DNA of 64,000 nt, from positions 186,001-250,000 of the forward strand of contig NZ_CANMFF010000003.1 in NCBI RefSeq assembly GCF_947497005.1, written 5' to 3'. A model generated the notes under the pieces. It was given only the letters and a program-made list of their open reading frames with translations, was not told where the DNA came from and searched no databases. Position numbers and translations under genes: made by a program. The stretch's first letter is position 1, and each line of letters starts with the position of its first letter. Positions 17,779 to 26,387 of this stretch are shown here, piece by piece. Source of the DNA: an uncultured Ruegeria sp. (GTDB lineage: Bacteria; Pseudomonadota; Alphaproteobacteria; Rhodobacterales; Rhodobacteraceae).

Positions 17779-17828
17779 GTGCGAAAATCCGCACAGCAAA
17801 ACACCATGTTGTGCGAGATTCCGCACAA
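17779..17828. promoter_or_regulatory. Tandem inverted repeats, likely DctD-binding sites of dctPQM
   Basis: Two copies of GTGCG-N6-CGCAC: 17779-17794 and, extended to TTGTGCG-N6-CGCACAA, 17809-17828. Their centres are 32 bases apart, about three helical turns, so both face the same side of DNA. They lie about 200-240 bases upstream of the dctP start in the 360-base gap behind dctD. Tandem upstream sites are typical for DctD-type activators. No -24/-12 sigma54 promoter was found in the gap. The rest of the gap shows no gene. Confidence 0.65.
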
Positions 17829-17945
17829 CTCACGAATCAAATGGCCGAATCACTGCTTACACAACCGCAGTCCGCAACAGCGGACTGCCCGGCCCAACAG
17901 CTTTCATCACATGATAATGCGAAAAAGGTGGCGGGAGCCCGCTCG

Positions 17946-19175
17946 TTACCGTCGGTAGTCCTCGGCCCGAATCTGATAGCGGGCCAGCTTGTCATAGAAG
18001 GTTTTGCGAGGTAGCTTCAGCGCCTTCGCGGCATCGGATGCTTTGCCATTGTGCCGCCCCAGTGCTGCGATCAGCAGTGACCGTTCCACCCGTGCCATTT
18101 GTTCGCTCAGCCCAAGGTCCGCCGCCTGCGCAACCTCCTCTGGCATCCCCAGCACAAAGCGCATGGCGGCTGACATCAGCGATCGTGCATTTCCAGGCCA
18201 GTCGCTGGCCATCAGCGACGCCAGATGTTCGGACGAAATCTCCGGTGCGGCGATCCCTGCCTGTTCCGCCGACTGTGCGACGTAATGGCGGAAAATCACC
18301 GGAATGTCGTCAGGACGTTCCGCGAAGGATGGGATGCGCACGCGCATAACATCCAGCCTGTAAAACAAGTCTGCGTTGAACCGCCCTTCGGAACTTAACA
18401 CGGACAGATCGGCAGTGGTGCCCGCAATGATGCGCCCGCCCGGCCCATGTTCAATTAGCTCCAAAGCCGCAAATTGCGTAGCTCGGGGCATGGCAGAGAC
18501 TTCGTCCAGAAACAAAGAACCGCCAGCGGCGTCATCGCAGCTTTTGGCCAGATCATCGGGACTAAGGCTAGAGGCCGTGCGTTTGACAAACGGTCCCTGC
18601 CCTGCGGATGACATCAGGTGTACGACCTCAGCGACCTTTGAGATGCCACTTCCCGGCGGTCCCGTCACTAGTACCTCGGCCCCTGTCGGTGCAACGGTCC
18701 GGACCCGCTCGCGCAGAGCCTCGGCCTGCGGCGACAAGCCAAACAGCAGCCGCGCGGCAGGATCTCCACGCTCCAGCTCGGATTTCACCGCTCTTTGCTC
18801 CAAGACTTGGGAACGGGCTGCAAAGGCACGCTCAAGTACCTCCAGCAGGTCAGACGCCGCGCACGGCTTTTCCAGAAAGTCGAATGCGCCCTTTCCCATG
18901 GCCTCCACAGCCATGGGTATGTCGCCCTCTCCCGTCAGCAAAACTACGGGCAGGTCCGGATCGATTTCTCGTGCATAAGACAAAAGGTGGAACCCGTCCC
19001 GCCCCGGCATGCGGATATCCGAGATGATGACACCGGGAAAATCCCGACGGATATGATCCTTGGCGGCCACAAAAGACCCTGCGGTCGTTGGCAGGTAATC
19101 CGCTAATTCCAGAGTTTGAAACAGGGCCTCGCGAACGGCAGCATCATCATCGACCAACAAAACCCTTCGCATCAC
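17946..19175 (-). CDS. dctD: DctD-like response regulator with a degenerate AAA+ domain
   Basis: A 409-residue regulator: receiver domain with phospho-acceptor Asp53 (IISDIRMPGRDG), a central NtrC-type AAA+ domain, and a Fis-type helix-turn-helix at the end (ASDAAKALKLPRKTFYDKL). The AAA+ domain is shortened: Walker A reads GPPGSGIS (172-179) with Ile in place of the Lys, and the whole GAFTGA loop that contacts sigma54 is missing, while Walker B (LFLDEV) and the arginine-finger region remain. It overlaps dctB by 4 bases. It probably controls dctPQM without sigma54, as the Rhodobacter NtrC does. Confidence 0.88.
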   Translation of the reverse strand: MMRRVLLVDDDAAVREALFQTLELADYLPTTAGSFVAAKDHIRRDFPGVIISDIRMPGRDGFHLLSYAREIDPDLPVVLLTGEGDIPMAVEAMGKGAFDFLEKPCAASDLLEVLERAFAARSQVLEQRAVKSELERGDPAARLLFGLSPQAEALRERVRTVAPTGAEVLVTGPPGSGISKVAEVVHLMSSAGQGPFVKRTASSLSPDDLAKSCDDAAGGSLFLDEVSAMPRATQFAALELIEHGPGGRIIAGTTADLSVLSSEGRFNADLFYRLDVMRVRIPSFAERPDDIPVIFRHYVAQSAEQAGIAAPEISSEHLASLMASDWPGNARSLMSAAMRFVLGMPEEVAQAADLGLSEQMARVERSLLIAALGRHNGKASDAAKALKLPRKTFYDKLARYQIRAEDYRR

Positions 19176-20911
19176 GCTGCCTCTTCTTTGTCACAGGGTT
19201 CCAGTTCGACGGTAAACATGGCCCCATCCGCCGTATTCGCCCCTCGAATATCGCCGCCGAAACTTTGAACCAGCCCGTAGGAAATCGAAAGCCCCAGCCC
19301 CAATCCTTCTGACGACCCCACACTCTTGGTTGAATAGAACGGTTCGAACATCCGGTCGGGGTCTTCAATGCCGGGGCCTGTATCCTGCACAGAAACGCTC
19401 AACCGCGCGCCTTCTCGCAGCGAAATCGTTATGTTCCGTTCGGGTCGTCCCAACATTGCATCCGCCGCATTGTTGATCAGATTCACAAAGACCTGCACTA
19501 GACGTACATCCCCCCCCCACGCATACACAGCACTTATGGGCGGTTCCCAGTTCAAGGTCATACTATCGTCTCGCAGGCGGGCTGCGGTCAGTTCGACAGC
19601 CGTATTCAGAACCTGAACCAGATCGACACGCCCCATCGGTTCGCTTTCGTTGCGGGCAAAAGCGCGGAGGTTCTTGATGATCCGCGCCATACGCGCCGCC
19701 ATTTCGGATATGCGCCCCAGATTATCGGCTGCTTTCTCGGGTTTTCCACGCGTCATGAATGCCGAGCCGTTGTCCGCAAATTGCCGGATCGCCATAAGGG
19801 GCTGATTCAATTCATGACTGATCCCGGCCGACATTTGCCCCAAAGCGCTGAGTTTCCCCGCTTGCACCAGATCCGCCTGAGCCCGCCGCAGGGCTGCCTC
19901 GGCTTCTTCCCGTTCCGTCACTTCCCTGCGTAAGCTGGCATTGGCAACTGTCAGGTCACGGGTGCGTTTGGCCACGCGACTTTCCAGAACGGCATTCGCC
20001 TGTGCCAGAGTCCGCCGCCGCTCCATGGCAAGAAAGAGCATTGCGCCGAAAGCCAGACAGATCGCCGCGACTGCTGCCGCCTGAAGCCTGGCAAGTTGCA
20101 GGGCTGGCGCCACATCCACCAAAACCTCAGCCGTCATATCTATGACCGGCAAATCAAGGGTAAGGTGCAGGGCATCGCGCGGCAGATAACGCCCCCAATT
20201 CAATTGCCATAGTTCGTGCCTACCAACTTGCGTCGAAGCAAAATCAACGGTCGCGCCATCTGGCGGTGTCAGCCCCGGTTCACCCTCCGCCCGGTACCAG
20301 AACAGCAGGTCCGACCTGTTGGAGATGAAGACAACACCATCTGAATCGACAAAGAAAACCGCTTCGGTACTGCCACGCCAAGTCTGTTCAACGTCCTGAA
20401 CATCAGCAACGACCATCAGCGCGCCTTCAATATGGCCAGACGGGCCGAAGGCTGGTGCGGCGTAGGAATAAATCCGGTCATCGCCCAAGGGCACGACCTC
20501 ATGCGCATTACCCAAGGCACCCTGCATCGCACGACGGAAAGCGGGGTGCCCGGCCATGTTTCGCTGGGACACCGGCTGCGCCGCAACCAAGACCTGACCG
20601 CTCTTGTTCAGGTACATCATATTGACCGCTGCAGTCTTGTCCGCAACGTCAAGAAGCATCGCCTGAGCTTGGCGTATGTCAGCCTGTGTATCCAACTCAT
20701 GCAGAATGGGGTGCGTTGCCATCAACACCGCAAGTTCCTGATACACTTGCATTTGCGTGCTCAACCGGTCGGCCGCAAGCTCAAGGTCGGCCTCGGCCTT
20801 TTCACTCAGTTGAGACAGCGCCTGCCTATAACCGTATGACCATACGGAGGCCGACAGAAATCCAACGGCGAGTACGAAACTGGCAATGAACCAAACCCTT
20901 TGCATAGACAT
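19172..20911 (-). CDS. dctB: DctB-like sensor histidine kinase
   Basis: An inner-membrane kinase of 579 residues from the ATG at 20911. TM1 is near residues 5-25, followed by a periplasmic sensor region of about 260 residues, TM2 (LQAAAVAAICLAFGAMLFLAM), a coiled coil and the kinase core. The H box is AGISHELNQPLMAIRQF, the N box VNLINNAADAM, and the G boxes DTGPGIEDPDRMFEPF and GLGLGLSIS. Domain order matches DctB, which senses C4-dicarboxylates. Upstream in-frame codons to 21241 overlap the divergent P450 and are rejected. Confidence 0.9.
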   Translation of the reverse strand: MSMQRVWFIASFVLAVGFLSASVWSYGYRQALSQLSEKAEADLELAADRLSTQMQVYQELAVLMATHPILHELDTQADIRQAQAMLLDVADKTAAVNMMYLNKSGQVLVAAQPVSQRNMAGHPAFRRAMQGALGNAHEVVPLGDDRIYSYAAPAFGPSGHIEGALMVVADVQDVEQTWRGSTEAVFFVDSDGVVFISNRSDLLFWYRAEGEPGLTPPDGATVDFASTQVGRHELWQLNWGRYLPRDALHLTLDLPVIDMTAEVLVDVAPALQLARLQAAAVAAICLAFGAMLFLAMERRRTLAQANAVLESRVAKRTRDLTVANASLRREVTEREEAEAALRRAQADLVQAGKLSALGQMSAGISHELNQPLMAIRQFADNGSAFMTRGKPEKAADNLGRISEMAARMARIIKNLRAFARNESEPMGRVDLVQVLNTAVELTAARLRDDSMTLNWEPPISAVYAWGGDVRLVQVFVNLINNAADAMLGRPERNITISLREGARLSVSVQDTGPGIEDPDRMFEPFYSTKSVGSSEGLGLGLSISYGLVQSFGGDIRGANTADGAMFTVELEPCDKEEAA

Positions 20912-20952
20912 GGGTCTTGCATTCAACGCGCCGCATGGCAAGTGTGCGGCGC

Positions 20953-22134
20953 ATGAAGTCATTCTCACAAACTCCGACCGACCCGGGTTTCGTTCAAAAC
21001 CCTTACCTGTTTTACGATCAGGCCCGAAACGCCGGCGACCTGATTTATTGGCGGGATTATGGCATGGTCGCAGCGGTCTCCAATCGGGCGGTTCGGGCCT
21101 TGTTTCGGGACCGCAGATTTGGACGAGAAGAACCGCCCGAACGCGCAACGCAAGGCCCTTCCCATCTGGCGCCCTGGCTGGCGGTCGAAGCTCATTCGCT
21201 GCTGGAAGCTGAACCTCCACGGCACACGCGTTTACGCTCACTCGTCATGCGTGCCTTCACATCGCGCGCCATTTCGGCCTTACAACTAACCATCGAAACC
21301 TTGTGCCATGATCTGATCAAGGCGTTTCCCGATGGTCCTTTCGACCTGTTGAATGCCTATTGCACTCAGGTCCCGGTGATCACGATCTGTCGACTTCTCG
21401 GCGTTCCCGAAGCCATGGCGCCCGATTTGTTGCAGTGGTCCCATGACATGGTTGCGATGTATCAGGCCAACCGCAAACGGGACACCGAAGACCAAGCCGC
21501 CAGGTCGTCTCAGGAATTCACCGAGTTCCTGCAAGGGTACATAAAGTTGCGACGCAGTGATCCGCGCGATGATCTGATTACACGACTGATAAGCGCCGAA
21601 GAAGAAGGTGAAAAACTATCCCTCGACGAACTGGTCGCGACCTGCATCTTGCTGCTGAACGCTGGCCATGAGGCAACTGTGCATTCACTGGGGAACGGTG
21701 TGAAGACCCTGTTGCAGACCAATACCAACCCCGACGTACTGGCAGCAGATGGAATCGACGCAACAATCGAAGAGATCCTGCGTTACGATCCGCCTTTGCA
21801 TATGTTCACCCGCTACGCGTATGAGGATTCCGAAGTCTTTGGTCATTCCTTCAAACGAGGCGATCAGGTGGCACTGTTGCTTGGGTCGGCGAACCGCGAC
21901 CCTGCTATCTGGGAAGACTCAAACACGTTCCAACCGACCCGCCCGACCGAGATAAATACGAGTTTTGGCGGAGGCATTCATTTCTGCTTAGGCGCGCCAT
22001 TAGCACGTTTGGAAATGCGCATTGCTTTACCGATCCTGTTCGAAAGCTGTCCGAACCTGCAACTGGCCGCGCCGCCGGTTTATTCGGACAGTTATCACTT
22101 TCACGGCCTGAATCAGTTGCTGGTTAAAATCTAA
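20953..22134 (+). CDS. Cytochrome P450
   Basis: A soluble haem monooxygenase of 393 residues, the bacterial class I length. The haem-binding loop FGGGIHFCLGAPLAR is complete near residue 345. The I helix reads LLLNAGHEATVH (AGHEAT in place of AGxET) and the K-helix motif EEILRYDPP carries ExxR. The start ATG 20953 (MKSFSQTPTDPGF) fits the family; ATGs at 20935 and 20917 are alternatives and none has a strong ribosome-binding site. Divergent from dctB with about 40 bases between starts. No redox partner lies next to it; substrate unknown. Confidence 0.92.
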   Translation: MKSFSQTPTDPGFVQNPYLFYDQARNAGDLIYWRDYGMVAAVSNRAVRALFRDRRFGREEPPERATQGPSHLAPWLAVEAHSLLEAEPPRHTRLRSLVMRAFTSRAISALQLTIETLCHDLIKAFPDGPFDLLNAYCTQVPVITICRLLGVPEAMAPDLLQWSHDMVAMYQANRKRDTEDQAARSSQEFTEFLQGYIKLRRSDPRDDLITRLISAEEEGEKLSLDELVATCILLLNAGHEATVHSLGNGVKTLLQTNTNPDVLAADGIDATIEEILRYDPPLHMFTRYAYEDSEVFGHSFKRGDQVALLLGSANRDPAIWEDSNTFQPTRPTEINTSFGGGIHFCLGAPLARLEMRIALPILFESCPNLQLAAPPVYSDSYHFHGLNQLLVKI

Positions 22135-22189
22135 CCTGCACATATCCACGTATGCGCGATGCTTCCGGCCGGGGGCAGCGCGCCCCTTT

Positions 22190-22672
22190 TCACGCCCCTT
22201 CTGCCAAAGCACTCAGCGGCAGCATCGTCGTGGATTTGATCTCTTCCATTGAAAGTAATGCTGTAACGTTATGAACCCGGACTTCCGAGATCAGCGATTG
22301 GTAAAACTCATCATAGGCGCGCGCGTTTTTAACTCTGACCTTCAGGATGTAGTCGATATCGCCTGCCAGCCGATGAGCTTCTTGCACTTCCGGGTGATCT
22401 CGCAGTGCTTTCAGGAACTTGCGCTGCCAATCCGCCTCATGCTCTGAGGTTCGGATCAAAACAAAGAACGTCGCTTCAAACCCAAGGGCTTCAGCATCCA
22501 GAAGAACTGTCTGCTGGCCGATAATTCCGGCACTCTTGAGCTTGCGGATACGATTCCAGACGGGCGTCTTTGAACTGCCGACGCGGGCTGCTATTTCGTC
22601 CAGAGATTGCCCCGCATCGCGCTGCAGCTCGGCCAGAATTTTCCGATCCGTGTCGTCTATCCGCACCGCCAT
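22190..22672 (-). CDS. Lrp/AsnC-family transcriptional regulator
   Basis: A 160-residue DNA-binding protein: N-terminal helix-turn-helix (DDTDRKILAELQRDAGQSLD and SSKTPVWNRIRKLKSAGII) and a C-terminal RAM ligand domain (LAGDIDYILKVRVKNARAYDEF). It is transcribed away from the sulfate-reduction operon, with palindromes in the gap, so it may regulate itself and that operon, with an amino acid as the likely ligand. It converges with the P450. Confidence 0.92.
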   Translation of the reverse strand: MAVRIDDTDRKILAELQRDAGQSLDEIAARVGSSKTPVWNRIRKLKSAGIIGQQTVLLDAEALGFEATFFVLIRTSEHEADWQRKFLKALRDHPEVQEAHRLAGDIDYILKVRVKNARAYDEFYQSLISEVRVHNVTALLSMEEIKSTTMLPLSALAEGA

Positions 22673-22702
22673 TCCAAATTTCCTTCCGTTTCAACGTTCC
22701 TG

Positions 22703-22735
22703 TTCCAGTTTCTGGAAATTTCGGAACATATGTTC
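22703..22735. promoter_or_regulatory. Two palindromes in the lrp-cobA divergent gap
   Basis: TTCCAG-TTT-CTGGAA (22703-22717) and the perfect GAACATATGTTC (22724-22735) sit 21 bases apart, centre to centre about two helical turns. They lie between the divergent regulator and cobA. A further ACATATG occurs near 22750. Operator function is inferred from symmetry and position. Confidence 0.5.
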
Positions 22736-22816
22736 TTATTTAGGCCAACATATGGCGCTTTGGTGGGAATATTTCCTATATTGCAGGGTAAGTCAAACCA
22801 CACCCGGGATGATCCG

Positions 22817-23593
22817 ATGCAGGATTTTCACACAATCAGCCCCATAGGACATGTCGATTTTGTCGGCGCTGGTCCAGGCGATCCCGAACTATTGACGCTC
22901 AAGGCGCTGACTGCGTTTGAGCGGGCGGATGTCGTATTGCACGACCGCCTCATCAGCGCGCCGGTGCTGGAGCTGGCTGGACAAAGCGCCGTGCTGGTCG
23001 ATGTCGGCAAGGCCGGGTTCGGCCCGTCATGGAAGCAAAGTGATATCGACGCGCTTCTGGTCGAATATGCCCTGAAGGGCAACCACGTGGTGCGCCTGAA
23101 GTCAGGCGACCCAACTGTCTTTGGCCGTCTGGACGAAGAGATAGAAGCCGTAGAGGCGGCTGGTATCTCATGGCAGATTATCCCTGGCGTCACAGCCGCA
23201 TCAGCCGCAGTCGCCAGCATCGGTCAAAGCCTGACCCGCCGGGGCCGCAACTCATCCGTACGATTTATGACCGGGCACGACATGAAAGGTTTCGCCGATC
23301 ATGACTGGGCGGCTTTGGCGCGCGCAGGATCGGTTGCTGCGATCTATATGGGCAAGAAATCGGCCCGTTTCATTCAGGGTCGTCTGATCATGCATGGTGC
23401 CGATCGCGCCACGCCTGTCACTCTGGTCGAGAATGCCTCGCGTCCCGACCAACGCATTCTGGCCACGACGCTGGACCAATTGCCCACCGATCTGGCTGCC
23501 ACCGAAATGGACGGCCCGGCCCTGACTTTCTATGGCCTTGCACCGCGCGAAGCGGCACAGGCTGTATCTGAATTCAACAAGGAGCTTGCCTGA
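22817..23593 (+). CDS. cobA: Uroporphyrinogen-III C-methyltransferase (SUMT)
   Basis: Adds two methyl groups from SAM to uroporphyrinogen III, giving precorrin-2 on the way to sirohaem. It has 258 residues from the ATG at 22817. Family motifs are VGAGPGDPELLTLKAL (10-25), VVLHDRLIS, VRLKSGDPTVFGR and the VIPGVTAAS-like IIPGVTAASAAVA. It corresponds to the C-terminal domain of CysG; no dehydrogenase/ferrochelatase domain is attached. First gene of the sulfite reduction operon, so its role here is sirohaem supply. It abuts the next gene by one overlapping base. Confidence 0.95.
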   Translation: MQDFHTISPIGHVDFVGAGPGDPELLTLKALTAFERADVVLHDRLISAPVLELAGQSAVLVDVGKAGFGPSWKQSDIDALLVEYALKGNHVVRLKSGDPTVFGRLDEEIEAVEAAGISWQIIPGVTAASAAVASIGQSLTRRGRNSSVRFMTGHDMKGFADHDWAALARAGSVAAIYMGKKSARFIQGRLIMHGADRATPVTLVENASRPDQRILATTLDQLPTDLAATEMDGPALTFYGLAPREAAQAVSEFNKELA

Positions 23594-23907
23594 TGGCCCG
23601 CGCTTTTACCCCCAAAGTCGTCACCGCAAATGATTTGCTGGAAGGTGACGTTATTTACCAGACTGAAGATGACCGCTGGTCGCGTGAACTGTCTGACGCG
23701 GAACTGATCACCGACGAAGCACATGCTCAGGTGCGCCTGCTGGACGCGGCGCGCCAGGCAAACAAAATCGTGGGCGCTTACCTGGCTGATGCCGTTGTCG
23801 GCGAGAACGGCCCCGAGCCCACACACTTTCGGGAAGATTTCCGCCGGACTGGTCCGTCCAACTATGCCCACGGCAAACAGGAAACTTCCCCGCAGCCCCG
23901 GGCCTGA
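23593..23907 (+). CDS. DUF2849 domain protein of the sulfite reduction operon
   Basis: A 104-residue protein beginning MARAFTPKVVTANDLLEGDVIY, the DUF2849 pattern, with a conserved-looking WSRELSDAELI segment. DUF2849 genes sit between the SUMT and sulfite reductase genes in many alphaproteobacteria. The function is unknown; a helper in sulfite reductase maturation is a reasonable guess. The start overlaps the cobA stop by one base (TGATG). Confidence 0.88.
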   Translation: MARAFTPKVVTANDLLEGDVIYQTEDDRWSRELSDAELITDEAHAQVRLLDAARQANKIVGAYLADAVVGENGPEPTHFREDFRRTGPSNYAHGKQETSPQPRA

Positions 23908-23971
23908 CCTCTGGCCCTTCTCTCTCCCCTTCAAGGCCCCGGTTCGGGGCTGCAACCAAGGACAGCTAGAC

Positions 23972-25636
23972 ATGTATCGCTACTCCGAGTTTGACCATGA
24001 GTTTCTGGCAGAGCGCAACGCACAGTTCCGCGCCCAGGTCGAGCGCCGCATTGACGGGTCGCTGACCGAAGACGAGTTCAAACCCCTGCGCCTGATGAAC
24101 GGCCTGTATCTACAGCTGCACGCTTACATGCTGAGGGTCGCCATTCCCTATGGGACACTGAACAGCGCGCAGATGCGTCAGCTGGCTCTGCTGGCCGAAA
24201 AGTGGGACAAAGGCTATGGCCATTTCACCACCCGCCAGAACATCCAGTACAACTGGCCGAAACTGAACGACGTGCCGGATATGCTGGACGCGCTGGCCGA
24301 GGTTGGCATGCACGCAATCCAGACCTCGGGCAACACCATCCGTAACGTGACCGCCGACCACTTTGCCGGTGCCGCTGCGGATGAGGTCGCCGATCCCCGC
24401 CCCTATGCCGAACTGCTGCGCCAGTGGTCGACCGACCACCCGGAATTCCAGTTCATGCCGCGCAAATTCAAGATCGCCATTACCGGCTCGGAAAACGACC
24501 GCGCCGTGATCAAAGCGCATGACATCGGCCTTCAACTGGTCGAGCGCGACGGCGTTTTGGGCGCGCGCGTGATTGTTGGCGGCGGTCTGGGCCGTACGCC
24601 GATGATCGGCAAGGAACTGTCCGAATTCGTCGCCTTTGACGACCTGTTGGCTTACCTTGAAGCAACCGTTTCCGTGTGGAACCAGATCGGCCGACGTGAC
24701 AACAAATACAAAGCGCGTATCAAGATCACTGTGCACGAAAACGGCATCGACACGATCCGCGCCAAGGTCAACGAGCGCTTTTTGCAGGTTCGCCCGCAGT
24801 TCAAGGGCGCTGACATGAACTTGCTGGAAGAGATCAAAGGCCATTTTGCCCCTCCAGCCTTCCGCGAAGGTTCGGTTGCGTCATTTGAAAGTGCCTATAC
24901 CAACGATCCGGTTTTCCGGTCGTGGGTCGATACCAACATCGCACCACACAAGAACGCCGACCACGCGATTGTCACGATCTCGATCAAGAAGCACGGTCAA
25001 ACGCCAGGCGATGCGACAGCTGAACAGATGCGCGTGATGGCCGATCTGGCCGAACTGTTCGCCTATGACGAGCTGCGCATCAGCCACGAGCAGAACGTGA
25101 TCCTGCCGCATGTCCACAAATCGGACCTGCCTGCGATCCACGCCAAACTGAAGGAGCACGAGCTGGCCACCGCCAATTTCGGCCTGATCAGCGACATCAT
25201 CGCCTGCCCCGGCATGGACTATTGCGCGCTGGCGACAGCGCGTTCGATCCCGGTTGCGCAGGAAATCGCGACACGCTTTGAAGATATGAAGCTTGAGCAT
25301 GATATCGGCCACCTGAAGATCAAGATCTCGGGCTGCATCAACGCCTGTGGTCACCACCATGTGGGCCATATCGGCATCCTGGGTCTGGACCGCGCAGGCG
25401 TCGAGAACTACCAGATCACTCTGGGCGGCGACTCGACAGAAACGGCAGCAATTGGCGATCGCACGGGTCCGGGCTTTGCCTATGACGAGATCGTGCCGGC
25501 CGTTGAGCGCATCGTAGAAACCTATCTGAACCAACGTGAAAGCGCCGAGGAGACATTCCTGGAGACATATCGCCGGGTGGGCATGGCACCGTTCAAGGTT
25601 GCTCTCTACCCAGAGGCCCGCGCAAATGCCGCTTGA
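23972..25636 (+). CDS. cysI: Ferredoxin-type sulfite reductase (nitrite/sulfite reductase family)
   Basis: Reduces sulfite to sulfide with six electrons. The 554 residues from ATG 23972 (MYRYSEFDHEFLAERNAQF) contain two half-domain repeats. The four cysteines that hold the 4Fe-4S cluster and sirohaem are present: ACPGMDYC and GCINACGHHH. The substrate-binding Arg segment is HFTTRQNIQYNW. The long upstream open frame overlaps DUF2849 and is rejected. Nitrite is a possible alternative substrate, but cysH and the cobA context favour sulfite. The stop overlaps cysH by 11 bases. Confidence 0.93.
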   Translation: MYRYSEFDHEFLAERNAQFRAQVERRIDGSLTEDEFKPLRLMNGLYLQLHAYMLRVAIPYGTLNSAQMRQLALLAEKWDKGYGHFTTRQNIQYNWPKLNDVPDMLDALAEVGMHAIQTSGNTIRNVTADHFAGAAADEVADPRPYAELLRQWSTDHPEFQFMPRKFKIAITGSENDRAVIKAHDIGLQLVERDGVLGARVIVGGGLGRTPMIGKELSEFVAFDDLLAYLEATVSVWNQIGRRDNKYKARIKITVHENGIDTIRAKVNERFLQVRPQFKGADMNLLEEIKGHFAPPAFREGSVASFESAYTNDPVFRSWVDTNIAPHKNADHAIVTISIKKHGQTPGDATAEQMRVMADLAELFAYDELRISHEQNVILPHVHKSDLPAIHAKLKEHELATANFGLISDIIACPGMDYCALATARSIPVAQEIATRFEDMKLEHDIGHLKIKISGCINACGHHHVGHIGILGLDRAGVENYQITLGGDSTETAAIGDRTGPGFAYDEIVPAVERIVETYLNQRESAEETFLETYRRVGMAPFKVALYPEARANAA

Positions 25637-26387
25637 CCTGATCCAGACGGAACTGGGGGCCGACCGTGCCGACTTGACCGAGAAGGTCAACGCACTGAAC
25701 GCCCGGTTCCGTCATCATAGCGCCCATGACGTGATGCATGGAGCCATTGAAGAGATCGACGAGCTTGCGCTTGTGTCAAGCTTTGGCGCGGAATCGGTGG
25801 TGCTGCTGCACATGGCGGCGGTCGTCGACAAGATGACCCCGGTGCTGTTCGTGGACACCCAGATGCTGTTCACCGAAACGCTGGAATACCAGCAGGAGGT
25901 CAGCGAGCGTCTGGGCCTGAAGAACGTTCGCATTATCCACGCGGATGACGAGGACATTCAGCGGGAAGACCCCTATGGCGCGCTGCGCCTGCGGGATACG
26001 GATGCGTGCTGCAATCTACGCAAAACGTTTCCGTTGCAGCTGGCTCTGACGGGCTTTTGTGGTTGGATCACAGGACGAAAACGCTTTCAGGCCGGGACTC
26101 GCGCCATGCTCGATTTCTTCGAGGTCGAGGACGGAACAGGCCGGATCAAAGTCAATCCGCTGGCCCATTGGGCGCCCGAGGACGTGCGCACGTATATGAT
26201 TGAGAACAACCTGCCCCGGCATCCGCTGGTGGCCAAAGGATACCCTTCGATCGGCTGTGCGCCCTGCACATCGCCAGTCAAAGAGGGCGAAGACCCCCGC
26301 GCCGGTCGTTGGCGCGATCAGAACAAGGAAGAATGCGGCATCCACTTTGTCGATGGCAAGATGGTGCGCGCCGGAGAGAAAACATGA
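25626..26387 (+). CDS. cysH: Adenylyl-/phosphoadenylyl-sulfate reductase, Fe-S type
   Basis: Reduces activated sulfate to sulfite using thioredoxin. The 253 residues include the ATP-pyrophosphatase-like SSFGAESVVLLHM, the cysteine pairs Cys128-Cys129 (DACCNLRK) and Cys211-Cys214 (GCAPC) that bind a 4Fe-4S cluster, and the catalytic Cys237 in EECGIH. Enzymes with these four cluster cysteines use APS, while the E. coli type without them uses PAPS, so APS is the likely substrate. Start ATG 25626 overlaps the cysI end by 11 bases; the stop overlaps the next gene by 4. Confidence 0.94.
   Translation: MPLDLIQTELGADRADLTEKVNALNARFRHHSAHDVMHGAIEEIDELALVSSFGAESVVLLHMAAVVDKMTPVLFVDTQMLFTETLEYQQEVSERLGLKNVRIIHADDEDIQREDPYGALRLRDTDACCNLRKTFPLQLALTGFCGWITGRKRFQAGTRAMLDFFEVEDGTGRIKVNPLAHWAPEDVRTYMIENNLPRHPLVAKGYPSIGCAPCTSPVKEGEDPRAGRWRDQNKEECGIHFVDGKMVRAGEKT

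Noticed and set aside
19172..21241. Longer start of the sensor kinase at 21241
   Set aside because: The extra 110 residues overlap the divergent P450 coding region and are Pro/Arg-rich without pattern; the ATG at 20911 places TM1 correctly.
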